NCBI GenBank assembly: GCA_031362405.1
Contig: JANLSO010000180.1
Location: forward strand, 1 to 6,703
DNA from: JANLSO01 sp031362405
GTDB lineage: Bacteria; Actinomycetota; Thermoleophilia; Miltoncostaeales; Miltoncostaeaceae
Length of the DNA stretch: 6,703 nucleotides
Reading direction: 5' to 3'
Under the pieces are notes generated by a model. It was not told the origin of the DNA. It did not search any database and saw nothing but the letters and a program-made list of their open reading frames with translations. Below, piece after piece: positions 1-5,655 of this stretch. Numbering within the stretch: position 1 is the stretch's first letter; each line of letters begins with the position of its first letter. Both the position numbers and the translations under genes were made by a program.

Positions 1-301
1 CCTCTTCGTGTTCGCGCTTGCGGGCATGTTGGGCCTCGAGGTGATCCACCGTGTCCCGAAGCTGCTGCACACGCCGCTGATGGCACTGACGAACGCGATC
101 TCCGCGATTTCACTGGTGGGGTCGCTGGTGATCCTCGGCCAGGCGGAGACGAACTACTCGATCATCCTCGGCTTCATCGCCGTCGTGGCCGCCACCATCA
201 ACGTCGTCGGTGGCTTCCTCATCACCGACAAGATGCTGAAGATGTTCCGGCCGCGCCCCAAGCCCACACCTGCCGTCGCTGAGACGGAGGCCAAGCCGTG
301 A
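1..301 (+). CDS. pntAB: NAD(P) transhydrogenase alpha subunit, membrane part (PntAB), 5' partial
   Basis: Membrane portion of the split alpha subunit of proton-translocating NAD(P) transhydrogenase, which uses the proton gradient to drive hydride transfer from NADH to NADP+. The open frame enters from the left edge (codons from position 2, LFVFALAG...), so the GTG at 8 is probably internal and the true start lies outside. About 99 residues are visible. The family signature HTPLMALTNAIS (E. coli: HTPLMSGTNAIS) is present. Three hydrophobic helices can be seen: the opening segment up to VIHRVP, one from TPLMALTN to VILG, and one from SIILGF to GFLIT. A polar, proline-rich tail (FRPRPKPTPAVAE) follows. 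Its stop overlaps the pntB start by four bases, so the two are co-translated. The NAD-binding subunit gene pntAA is expected immediately upstream, outside the window. Identification is secure; the N-terminus is unseen. Confidence 0.93.
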   Translation, partial: LFVFALAGMLGLEVIHRVPKLLHTPLMALTNAISAISLVGSLVILGQAETNYSIILGFIAVVAATINVVGGFLITDKMLKMFRPRPKPTPAVAETEAKP

Positions 302-1704
302 CGCGCGACAACATCATCGACATCGGTTACCTCATCGCGGCGATGGGCTTCATCCTGTCGCTGAAGTGGATGTGTTCGCCGAAGACCGCCCGCCGGGGCA
401 TCATGGTCGGCGAGATCGGTTTCGTCGTCGCGATCGTGGCGACGCTGCTGCGCGACGACATCACCGGCGAGGGCTACGGCTACATCGCCGCCGCCCTGCT
501 TGTCGGTGCCGCGATCGGCGTGCCGCTGGGTCTGAAGGTTCCGATGACCGCGATGCCGCAGCGGATCGCGCTGTCGCACGCATTCGGCTCGCTCGCCGCG
601 GGCCTCGTCGGCACCGCGAAGTTCTTCGAGTTCCACAACGAGTTCTCGAAGTTCACGATGGCCGTGCTCGGTTTCGAGGTGCTCCTTGGTTTCCTGGTCT
701 TCACCGGCAGCCTCATGGCCGCGGGCAAGCTGCACGAAAAGCTCCCCCAGCGCCCGATCCTCTACAAGGGCCAGAACCTGGCGAACTTCGCCGTGCTGGG
801 CCTCGCGGTGATCATCATCGCCCTGCTGGTGATCGACACGGGCCAGGTCTGGCTGTTCGCCGCCCTGATCGTGCTCTCGCTGATCATGGGCGTTCTGTTG
901 ATCATCCCGATCGGTGGCGCCGACATGCCGACGGTCATCGCGCTTCTGAACAGCTACGCGGGCCTTTCGGCCGCGGCCCTGGGCTTCGTGCTCGACAATA
1001 AGCTGCTGATCGTCGCGGGTGCACTCGACGGTACGTCGGGTCTCGTGCTGTCGATCGTGATGTGTCGCGCCATGAACCGGTCGTTCCGTAACGTCCTGTT
1101 CGGGGCCTTCGGTGCGGTGGACCAGACCGCCGGCGGGGTTGCCGTCGAGACGGCGCCGGTGCGCTCGGCCAGCCCGGACGAGGCTGCGGAGATCATGCGC
1201 AATGCGCGCCTGGTGGTCATCGTTCCCGGCTATGGAATGGCCGTCGCCCAGGCCCAACACAAGGTGCGGGAGCTCACCGATGCCCTCACCAAGGAGGGCG
1301 TGGATGTGCGGTTTGCGATCCATCCGGTCGCCGGGCGGATGCCGGGGCACATGAACGTGCTGCTCGCCGAGGCCAACGTCTCGTACGACAAGCTCTTCGA
1401 TATGGAAGACATCAACCCCGAGTTCCCTCAGGCCGACGTGGTTCTGGTGGTCGGGGCGAACGATGTCGTCAACCCGGCGGCGCGGCACGACAAGGCCAGC
1501 CCGATCTACGGGATGCCGATTCTCGACGCCGACAAGGCCCAATGCATCATGGTCATCAAGCGCAGTATGCGGGCCGGTTTCGCCGGTATCGAGAACGAGC
1601 TCTTCTTCGACCCGAAGACGCTGATGGTCTTCGGCGACGCCAAGGCCGTCGTCTCTGACATGGCGGCCGAGGTCGCCGGCACGCGGGAAGGCGCCAGCTT
1701 CTAA
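298..1704 (+). CDS. pntB: NAD(P) transhydrogenase beta subunit (PntB)
   Basis: Beta subunit of proton-translocating transhydrogenase: a polytopic inner-membrane domain (about residues 1-265) followed by the NADP(H)-binding domain III (about 300-468). At 468 residues it is close to the E. coli protein (462). Residues matching the E. coli proton-pathway positions His91, Asp213 and Asn222 are present as H94 (SHAFGSLAAG), D209 (GGADMP) and N218 (LLNSYAG). The CRAMNRSF hinge is at 256-263. Domain III carries the dinucleotide motif GYGMAVAQAQ (311-320), HPVAGRMPGHMNVLLAEA (342-359), GANDVVNP (386-393) and KRSMRAGFAGIENELFF (421-437). The start is the GTG inside the GTGA overlap with pntAB; no spaced ribosome-binding site is needed if translation is coupled. 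Domain III faces the cytoplasm and exchanges hydride with the NAD(H)-binding PntAA. No damage to the frame is visible. A hairpin 10 bases after the stop suggests this is the last gene of the pnt operon. Confidence 0.97.
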   Translation: MTRDNIIDIGYLIAAMGFILSLKWMCSPKTARRGIMVGEIGFVVAIVATLLRDDITGEGYGYIAAALLVGAAIGVPLGLKVPMTAMPQRIALSHAFGSLAAGLVGTAKFFEFHNEFSKFTMAVLGFEVLLGFLVFTGSLMAAGKLHEKLPQRPILYKGQNLANFAVLGLAVIIIALLVIDTGQVWLFAALIVLSLIMGVLLIIPIGGADMPTVIALLNSYAGLSAAALGFVLDNKLLIVAGALDGTSGLVLSIVMCRAMNRSFRNVLFGAFGAVDQTAGGVAVETAPVRSASPDEAAEIMRNARLVVIVPGYGMAVAQAQHKVRELTDALTKEGVDVRFAIHPVAGRMPGHMNVLLAEANVSYDKLFDMEDINPEFPQADVVLVVGANDVVNPAARHDKASPIYGMPILDADKAQCIMVIKRSMRAGFAGIENELFFDPKTLMVFGDAKAVVSDMAAEVAGTREGASF

Positions 1705-1713
1705 CCGGTTTGG

Positions 1714-1737
1714 CGTGGGGTCCTCACGGGCCCCACG
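1714..1737 (+). terminator. Hairpin after pntB, probable T-poor terminator
   Basis: The arms CGTGGGGTCC (1714-1723) and GGGCCCCACG (1728-1737) pair over 10 bp with one G-U pair and a TCAC loop. It lies 10 bases after the pntB stop and 19 before the next start. There is no T-tract, only TGGGTTAGT, which is common for actinobacterial hairpins proposed as terminators. The 3' arm also contributes half of the palindrome at 1732-1741, so it may have a second role. Confidence 0.65.
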
Positions 1738-1741
1738 TGGG
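1732..1741. promoter_or_regulatory. CCCACGTGGG palindrome next to the aldo/keto reductase -10 box
   Basis: A perfect 10-bp palindrome CCCACGTGGG ends one base before the proposed -10 box at 1743. That is where a repressor or activator could contact the promoter. It partly overlaps the 3' arm of the pntB hairpin, so the symmetry could be incidental. No binding protein can be named from sequence. Confidence 0.3.
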
Positions 1742-1742
1742 T

Positions 1743-1755
1743 TAGTCTCGTCGAC
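1743..1755 (+). promoter_or_regulatory. Probable -10 box of a leaderless aldo/keto reductase transcript
   Basis: TAGTCT (1743-1748) fits the actinobacterial TANNNT -10 pattern and is followed by seven bases before the ATG at 1756. Transcription would start at or next to the first base of the start codon. There is no purine-rich ribosome-binding site in GTCTCGTCGAC before the ATG, which supports leaderless translation. No clear -35 element is seen. Confidence 0.55.
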
Positions 1756-2715
1756 ATGAGCGCACCCCTTCGACCTCTCGCCGACACCGGTCTGGAGGTT
1801 CACCCACTGTGTTTGGGCGGCAACGTCTTCGGCTGGACCGCCGACGAGCCGACGTCGTTCGCCGTGCTCGACGCGTATCAGGCCGCCGGCGGCAACTTCA
1901 TCGACACCGCTGAGGTCTACTCCGCCTGGGTTCCCGGTAACTCGGGCGGCGAGTCGGAGACCGTCATCGGCAACTGGCTGGCCGCACGCGGCAACCGCGA
2001 TCAGGTCGTGGTGGCCACCAAGGTCGGCCACTCCGCGACACCCACCGACACGCCGGGCCAGCTCACCGCCACGCGCATCCGTGCCGGTGCCGAGGGCTCA
2101 CTGCGACGCATGCAGACCGACTACATCGACGTCTACTACGCACACGAGGACGATCCTCTCACCGACCTCGACGAGACCCTCCACGCATTCCAGAGCCTGG
2201 TCGACGACGGCTTGGTGCGAGTAATTGCGGCGTCGAACTACAGCGCTCCCCGCCTCGCCGAGGCGCTGGCCCGGGGTGGCAACGGCCGTGCCCGCTACCG
2301 AGTCCTGCAGCCGCACTACAACATCGCCGAGCGGGACCAGTTCGAGGGGCCACTTGAAGATCTGTGTGTCAGCGAGGGCGTCGCGGTACTCCCCTTCTGG
2401 GCGCTGGCCCGCGGCTTTCTGTCGGGCAAGTACCGCCCCGAAAAGCCACTGCCGGCGAGCCCACGCGCGGCCGGTATCGCCGCGAGTTTCATGAACGACA
2501 AAGGCTTTGCGATCCTCGACGCGCTCGACACCGTCGCCGATCGCACGAATGCCACCCCCGCCCAAGTTTCGCTCGCCTGGCTGATGCAACGCCCCGGCGT
2601 CGTCGCCCCGATCGCCAGCGCGACCTCCGTCGAACAACTCACCGAACTGATGGGCGCCGCCGACGTGGCTCTCACCGCCGACAACGTCTCCCTCCTCGAC
2701 ACCGCCAGCGCCTAA
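1756..2715 (+). CDS. Aldo/keto reductase
   Basis: Cytosolic NADPH-dependent oxidoreductase of the aldo/keto reductase superfamily, a (beta/alpha)8 barrel reducing carbonyl compounds; the substrate cannot be read from sequence. The catalytic tetrad is complete: D50 and Y55 in NFIDTAEVYS, K89 in VVATKVG and H130 in YYAHEDD. The segment WVPGNSGGESETVIG (58-72) is typical of bacterial members near the YajO/Tas-like and general stress-type groups. The NADP-contact regions GFLSGKY (220-226) and APIASATSVEQL (284-295) are in the expected order. The 319-residue length is normal for the family. ATG 1756 is chosen because it gives the usual N-terminus (LRPLADTGLEVHPLCLGGNVFGW) and sits behind a TANNNT box. 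It is flanked on both sides by hairpins, so it is probably a single-gene unit although it runs in the same direction as pntB. Confidence 0.92.
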   Translation: MSAPLRPLADTGLEVHPLCLGGNVFGWTADEPTSFAVLDAYQAAGGNFIDTAEVYSAWVPGNSGGESETVIGNWLAARGNRDQVVVATKVGHSATPTDTPGQLTATRIRAGAEGSLRRMQTDYIDVYYAHEDDPLTDLDETLHAFQSLVDDGLVRVIAASNYSAPRLAEALARGGNGRARYRVLQPHYNIAERDQFEGPLEDLCVSEGVAVLPFWALARGFLSGKYRPEKPLPASPRAAGIAASFMNDKGFAILDALDTVADRTNATPAQVSLAWLMQRPGVVAPIASATSVEQLTELMGAADVALTADNVSLLDTASA

Positions 2716-2744
2716 ACGCGAACCCCGGGCACCGAGGTTCGCGT
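2716..2744 (+). terminator. Hairpin after the aldo/keto reductase, probable terminator
   Basis: ACGCGAACC (2716-2724) and GGTTCGCGT (2736-2744) form a perfect 9-bp stem starting on the base after the TAA stop. Within the 11-base loop, CGG/CCG can add a short inner stem (2726-2728 with 2732-2734). No T-run follows. Its position directly after the stop favours a termination or 3'-end-protection role. Confidence 0.65.
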
Positions 2745-2752
2745 CTGCAACG

Positions 2753-2779
2753 TTGAGATCTCCGGGACGCTGCCGATAG
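2753..2779 (+). promoter_or_regulatory. Sigma-28 (FliA/SigD/WhiG)-like promoter before the YjfB-like gene
   Basis: GCCGATAG (2772-2779) matches 7 of 8 bases of the flagellar sigma -10 consensus GCCGATAA. Exactly 11 bases upstream, TTGAGATC (2753-2760) matches 4 of 8 bases of TAAAGTTT. Predicted transcription would begin around 2785-2787, at or beside the GTG start of the small gene. An alternative reading is a housekeeping promoter, with TTGAGA (2753-2758) as the -35 and TAGGGA (2777-2782) as a poor -10 at 18-base spacing. The motif match is seen; the sigma factor is inferred. Confidence 0.45.
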
Positions 2780-2786
2780 GGAAGGT

Positions 2787-2945
2787 GTGAATATCTCCGC
2801 GGCGGGTTCCGACAACGTGCTCGGCCAGGCGCAGGTCCTGATGCTGAGCAAGGCCCTCGACATGGCCACGCAGCAGGCGGCACAGCTTTTGTCGGTTCTT
2901 CCGGCGCCGGGTGGTTCCGGCCAGCAGGTCGACGCTTTCGCCTGA
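2787..2945 (+). CDS. Small YjfB-like (putative motility) protein, 52 residues
   Basis: A short reading frame begins at GTG 2787 (MNISAAGSDNVLGQ...) and ends at TGA 2943-2945. The layout resembles the YjfB family (Pfam YjfB_motility): a short N-terminus, an amphipathic helix QAQVLMLSKALDMATQQAAQLLSVL (about 14-38), a Pro/Gly linker PAPGGSG (39-45) and a terminal G-x-x-[IV]-D-like ending, here GQQVDAFA. Bacillus subtilis yjfB is reported to belong to the SigD motility regulon; its biochemical role is unknown to me. The sigma-28-like promoter just upstream supports the assignment independently. AGGGA (2778-2782) could be a ribosome-binding site only four bases from the GTG, but it overlaps the predicted -10, so leaderless translation is equally possible. 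There is no signal peptide or membrane span, so it is probably cytosolic. It sits alone between two hairpins. The family call rests on recalled pattern and could be wrong; that it is coding is more likely than not. Confidence 0.6.
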   Translation: MNISAAGSDNVLGQAQVLMLSKALDMATQQAAQLLSVLPAPGGSGQQVDAFA

Positions 2946-2954
2946 TTCTTCTCG

Positions 2955-2973
2955 CCGCCGGGTAGCCTGGCGG
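2955..2973 (+). terminator. Hairpin between the YjfB-like gene and the RNB nuclease
   Basis: CCGCCGGG (2955-2962) pairs with CCTGGCGG (2966-2973) over 8 bp with one G-U pair and a TAG loop, nine bases after the small gene's stop. No T-tract follows. Its loop and 3' arm coincide with a TAGCCT -10-like box, so it could equally be DNA-level symmetry at the nuclease promoter. Confidence 0.45.
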
Positions 2974-2985
2974 AGATAATGGAGA
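2963..2985 (+). promoter_or_regulatory. Probable -10 box and ribosome-binding site of the RNB nuclease
   Basis: TAGCCT (2963-2968) fits TANNNT and would place the transcript start near 2975. The short leader then contains GGAGA (2981-2985), a good Shine-Dalgarno sequence seven bases before ATG 2993. This is the clearest ribosome-binding site in the window and fixes the nuclease start. GATAAT (2975-2980) is an alternative -10, but it would leave most of the Shine-Dalgarno untranscribed. Confidence 0.5.
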
Positions 2986-2992
2986 TCCGACG

Positions 2993-4390
2993 ATGAGGGC
3001 GCTGCGGCTACGGGTGCCACCCGAGGGATCAGTGGATCTGTGCGCAGGCTTTGCTCAGATTCGCGCGGAACTCGAGATTCCCGGGGAGTTCCCGGCGGAG
3101 GTTCAGCAGGCGGCCGACGCGGCGGCCCACGCGCAGTGGTCGCGTGAGGGCCGAGCCGATCTGCGCGAGGTCGCGTTCGTGACGATCGATCCGCCGGGTA
3201 GTCGCGACCTGGATCAAGCGATGGCGATCGCCCGCGACGCCGACGGTTTCCTCATCCGCTACGCCATTGCCGACGTGGCGGCGTTTGTTCCCCGCGGGGG
3301 AGTCATCGAGGCCGAAGCCTGGAAGCGCGGCGAGACCCTCTACGCGCCGGATGAGCGTGTGCGGCTCTATCCCCCGGTTCTCTCGGAAGGGGCCGCCAGC
3401 CTGCTCACCGATGGCGACCGACCGGCGGTCGTTTTCACCGTACGGGCCGCGGCCGACGGCGAGATCATCAGCTCTGAGGTCGACCGGGCCGTCGTTCGCA
3501 GCCGACAGACCATGAACTACTCCGAGGCGACCGGTGCGGCGATGCCCGAGCTCGAGGCGGTCGGCACGGCCCTCGCCGCCGCCTCCACGCGGCGCGGGGC
3601 GACGGGCATCGACCTTCCTGGCCAAGAGGTCGTCCCCACCGACGCACCGCCCGGTTTCGGGCTGCGGCTCGAGACCCGCCTGCCCCAGGAAGACTGGAAC
3701 GCGGAGGTCTCTCTGTGCGCGAACATCGTCGCGGCGAAGATGATGCTCACGGCCGGAGTCGGGGTCTTTCGGATTCTCGGGCCACGTAACCCCGAGCGTG
3801 TGGCCGCTCTTTCCTCCGCGGCGAAGGCCCTCGGGATCGACATCGCCGAGCCACACCTCGCCGTGCCCGCAGCCGCACCGTTCCCCGCCGCCGCCCACGC
3901 CATGCTGGCGAGCGTTCGACGAGCCGCCGGGGCCGGCTACGTCGCCGTGCCCGGCGCCGACACGGCCCCATGGCATTCTGCGGTGGCCGCCCCCTATGCG
4001 CACGCCACGGCCCCACTTCGCCGCCTTGCCGACCGGTACGTCCTCGACCTGATCTGTGATCTCGCGGCGGGCCTGACCCCATCCGCCAATGAGGTCGCCA
4101 CGCTCGCACGGCTCCCGGAGGTCATGAACACCGCCGACTCACGGGCCAACCAGCTCGACGGGGCCTGCGTCGACCTTGTCGAGGCGACGCTGTTGGCGCC
4201 ACGCGTCGGGGAAGAGTTCTCGGCCGTCGTCACCGGCCTCAGCGGCCACGGGGTTCGTATCCAGCTTCGCGATCCCGCCGTACGGGCGACCCTGCCCGGA
4301 GTCGGTGCGCTCGCCCCCGGCTCCGAGGTTTCTGTTCGGCTGGTCTCGGCCGACCCCGCCGCGCGCCAGCTGGTTTTCGCGCCGGCCTAG
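2993..4390 (+). CDS. Compact RNB-domain exoribonuclease (RNase II/R family)
   Basis: Cytosolic 3'-to-5' exoribonuclease of the RNase II/RNase R superfamily, expected to degrade single-stranded RNA with Mg2+. The RNB core starts around residue 58 with FVTIDPPGSRDLDQA (62-76). D66, D72 and D74 align with E. coli RNase II D201, D207 and the key catalytic D209, while the D210 position is Q75. YAIADVAAFV (90-99) and the C-terminal active-site segment YAHATAPLRRLADR (335-348), with the arginines expected to hold the RNA phosphate, are present. About 60 residues after 405 (GEEFSAVVTGLSGHGVRIQL...) form a short S1/OB-like tail. At 465 residues it lacks the N-terminal cold-shock domains of RNase II (about 640) and RNase R (about 810). 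ATG 2993 is set by a Shine-Dalgarno sequence seven bases upstream. Its stop interlocks with that of the convergent small gene. Family call is firm; RNase II- versus R-like substrate range cannot be told. Confidence 0.92.
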   Translation: MRALRLRVPPEGSVDLCAGFAQIRAELEIPGEFPAEVQQAADAAAHAQWSREGRADLREVAFVTIDPPGSRDLDQAMAIARDADGFLIRYAIADVAAFVPRGGVIEAEAWKRGETLYAPDERVRLYPPVLSEGAASLLTDGDRPAVVFTVRAAADGEIISSEVDRAVVRSRQTMNYSEATGAAMPELEAVGTALAAASTRRGATGIDLPGQEVVPTDAPPGFGLRLETRLPQEDWNAEVSLCANIVAAKMMLTAGVGVFRILGPRNPERVAALSSAAKALGIDIAEPHLAVPAAAPFPAAAHAMLASVRRAAGAGYVAVPGADTAPWHSAVAAPYAHATAPLRRLADRYVLDLICDLAAGLTPSANEVATLARLPEVMNTADSRANQLDGACVDLVEATLLAPRVGEEFSAVVTGLSGHGVRIQLRDPAVRATLPGVGALAPGSEVSVRLVSADPAARQLVFAPA

Positions 4391-4563
4391 CGGATCAGGA
4401 GGGCGGCGAGCAGGCATCGCACGAGAGCTTTCGCCGACCGGTCTCGGCCGCGCACACGTGCAATGCACGAGGCCAGCCGCTCATCGGACGCTCGTCGGGA
4501 CAGCTCCTCAACGCGCTCTCGGGCCAGCGCCCGGTGGAGTTCGGTGCTCAGTAGTGGACTCAT
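4387..4563 (-). CDS. Small basic hypothetical protein, divergent from the LysR regulator
   Basis: A 58-residue reverse-strand frame from ATG 4563 (MSPLLSTELHRALARERVEELSRRA...). The protein is Arg-rich and probably helical throughout. A charged amphipathic segment (about 8-33) is followed by a basic stretch (VRGRDRSAK) and a hydrophobic end (ALVRCLLAALLIR). I recall many unnamed actinobacterial short proteins of this look (start, then TELHRALA-x-ER-x-x-EL-x-RRA), but cannot name a function. The frame is open upstream to GTG 4596, with ATG 4590 also possible; I prefer 4563 because MSPLL is the natural start of this protein type, though no well-placed ribosome-binding site is seen. Support for a real gene: it fills the space between the nuclease and lysR, its stop codon shares a CTAG with the nuclease stop, and regulator half-sites lie in front of it. 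The alternative is a chance frame in GC-rich DNA. Confidence 0.5.
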   Translation of the reverse strand: MSPLLSTELHRALARERVEELSRRASDERLASCIARVRGRDRSAKALVRCLLAALLIR

Positions 4564-4584
4564 GCGGTAAGGCTCGCGTACTCT

Positions 4585-4636
4585 TTCCATTAGCACGAAT
4601 CTGACGAGAGATAACTTCCATTATGGGCTCTAATGG
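4585..4636. promoter_or_regulatory. CCATTA half-site cluster, probable LysR-type operator
   Basis: TTCCATTA occurs twice as a direct repeat (4585-4592 and 4616-4623), 31 bases apart, about three helical turns. The second copy pairs with an inverted TAATGG (4631-4636) to give CCATTA-N7-TAATGG. This contains ATTA-N7-TAAT, which fits the LysR-family T-N11-A rule. The dyad covers the proposed lysR start at 4623, and on the reverse strand CATAAT (4625-4620) could be a -10 for the small divergent gene. A TANNNT box for lysR, TAACTT (4612-4617), lies between the half-sites. Autoregulation and joint control of the divergent gene are inferred. Confidence 0.5.
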
Positions 4637-5648
4637 CCTTCTCGGCATTGAGATGCGCCACCTGGCGGCGCTGCAGGCAATCGCTGACCACGGCTCCTTC
4701 AGTGCCGCCGCCGAGCACCTCGGCTATACGCAATCGGCCATCAGCCAGCAGATGGCGGCGCTCGAGCGGATCGTGGGCGAGCGCCTCATCGAACGGCCCG
4801 GCGGCCCCCGGAAGGTCTCGCTCACCGAGTTCGGGCGGGTGCTTCTCACCCACGCGACGGTAATTACAACCCGACTCGCCTCCGCGCAGGCCGACATCGC
4901 CGCCCTTCGTGCCGGGGAGGCCGGCACCTTGCGGGTGGGGGTTTTCCAGAGCGTCGGGGCCCAGATCGTGCCCGACGTGGCCCGCCGCTTCGCCCACGCA
5001 TACCCCGGAGTTACGCTCGAGCTCAACGAATCCTCGAACGATGTCAGCCTCGACGACCTTCTCAGCCGCGGCGAGATAGACCTCGCGTTTGCCCTCCTGC
5101 CGCTGCGGTCCGACGTTGTCGATGCCGTCGAGCTGCTCGCCGACCCGTTCGTTCTCGCCGTCGAGGTCGACTCACCCCTCGCGCAACGCGCCGATCCACT
5201 GACGCTCGCCGAAATCGCCGCTCTGCCCCTTGTGGGATACCGGAACTGCCGCGGCCAACAGATGCTGGAGAGATTCCTCGAGTCGGAAGGGCACGCCGTG
5301 CACGTCACGTTTCGCTCGGAGGACAACGGCATGGTGCAGGGGGTCGCCGGCGCGGGAATCGGTGCAGCGCTGATACCGAGGCTCTGCGCGAACCCCAACG
5401 ATCCGTGCACCAGCCTCATCGACGTCTCCGCTGTCGTTCCGCCCCGCCGAGAAGGCCTGTCGTGGTATCGCGGCCGGTACCTGCCGCCCAGTGCCCAGGC
5501 ATTCGTCGAGCTGGCACGCGAGGTGTGCGACGAGATCCGCGACGAGTTCGCATCGCACCCGCTGGCCCCGCCCCAGCCCGTCCGGCGGCTGCGCGTCGCC
5601 GCAGGAGGTGCCGAACGCCCAGGCCGAAGGGGATCTCCGACCCGGTAG
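4623..5648 (+). CDS. LysR-family transcriptional regulator
   Basis: DNA-binding regulator with an N-terminal winged helix-turn-helix (about 12-70): MRHLAALQAIADHGSFSAAAEHLGYTQSAISQQMAALE-type core, with the recognition helix TQSAISQQMAALE (36-48), then a linker helix and the two-lobed effector-binding domain from GTLRVGVFQS (101-110) to about 305. The C-terminal 30-35 residues are Pro/Arg-rich and look disordered. The effector cannot be named. Two starts are possible: ATG 4623, with TAACTT five bases upstream as a leaderless -10, or ATG 4653 (MRHLAAL), which is the more family-like N-terminus and would place the T-N11-A dyad wholly in the leader. Neither has a good ribosome-binding site. It is divergent from the small reverse-strand gene, the usual arrangement for a LysR target, and ends 57 bases before the ETF-QO gene in the same direction, which is a second possible target. 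The family is certain; the target is inference. Confidence 0.93.
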   Translation: MGSNGLLGIEMRHLAALQAIADHGSFSAAAEHLGYTQSAISQQMAALERIVGERLIERPGGPRKVSLTEFGRVLLTHATVITTRLASAQADIAALRAGEAGTLRVGVFQSVGAQIVPDVARRFAHAYPGVTLELNESSNDVSLDDLLSRGEIDLAFALLPLRSDVVDAVELLADPFVLAVEVDSPLAQRADPLTLAEIAALPLVGYRNCRGQQMLERFLESEGHAVHVTFRSEDNGMVQGVAGAGIGAALIPRLCANPNDPCTSLIDVSAVVPPRREGLSWYRGRYLPPSAQAFVELAREVCDEIRDEFASHPLAPPQPVRRLRVAAGGAERPGRRGSPTR

Positions 5649-5655
5649 GCCGCGT

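Noticed and set aside
8..10. GTG as a true start of pntAB
   Set aside because: The frame is open to the window edge and the upstream codons (LF) continue the first membrane helix, so the gene is 5'-truncated by the window.
154..2031. 625-codon open frame on the reverse strand across pntB and the aldo/keto reductase
   Set aside because: It lies antisense to two unmistakable genes. Its Arg/His/Asp/Gly-rich translation has no recognisable fold, as expected for a shadow frame in high-GC DNA.
2098..2883. Reverse frame spanning the aldo/keto reductase 3' half, the hairpin and the YjfB-like gene
   Set aside because: It crosses a terminator-like hairpin and two forward genes and has no recognisable motif.
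3029..4003. 324-codon reverse frame inside the RNB nuclease
   Set aside because: Low-complexity Gly/Arg-rich translation, no motif, fully antisense to a conserved enzyme.
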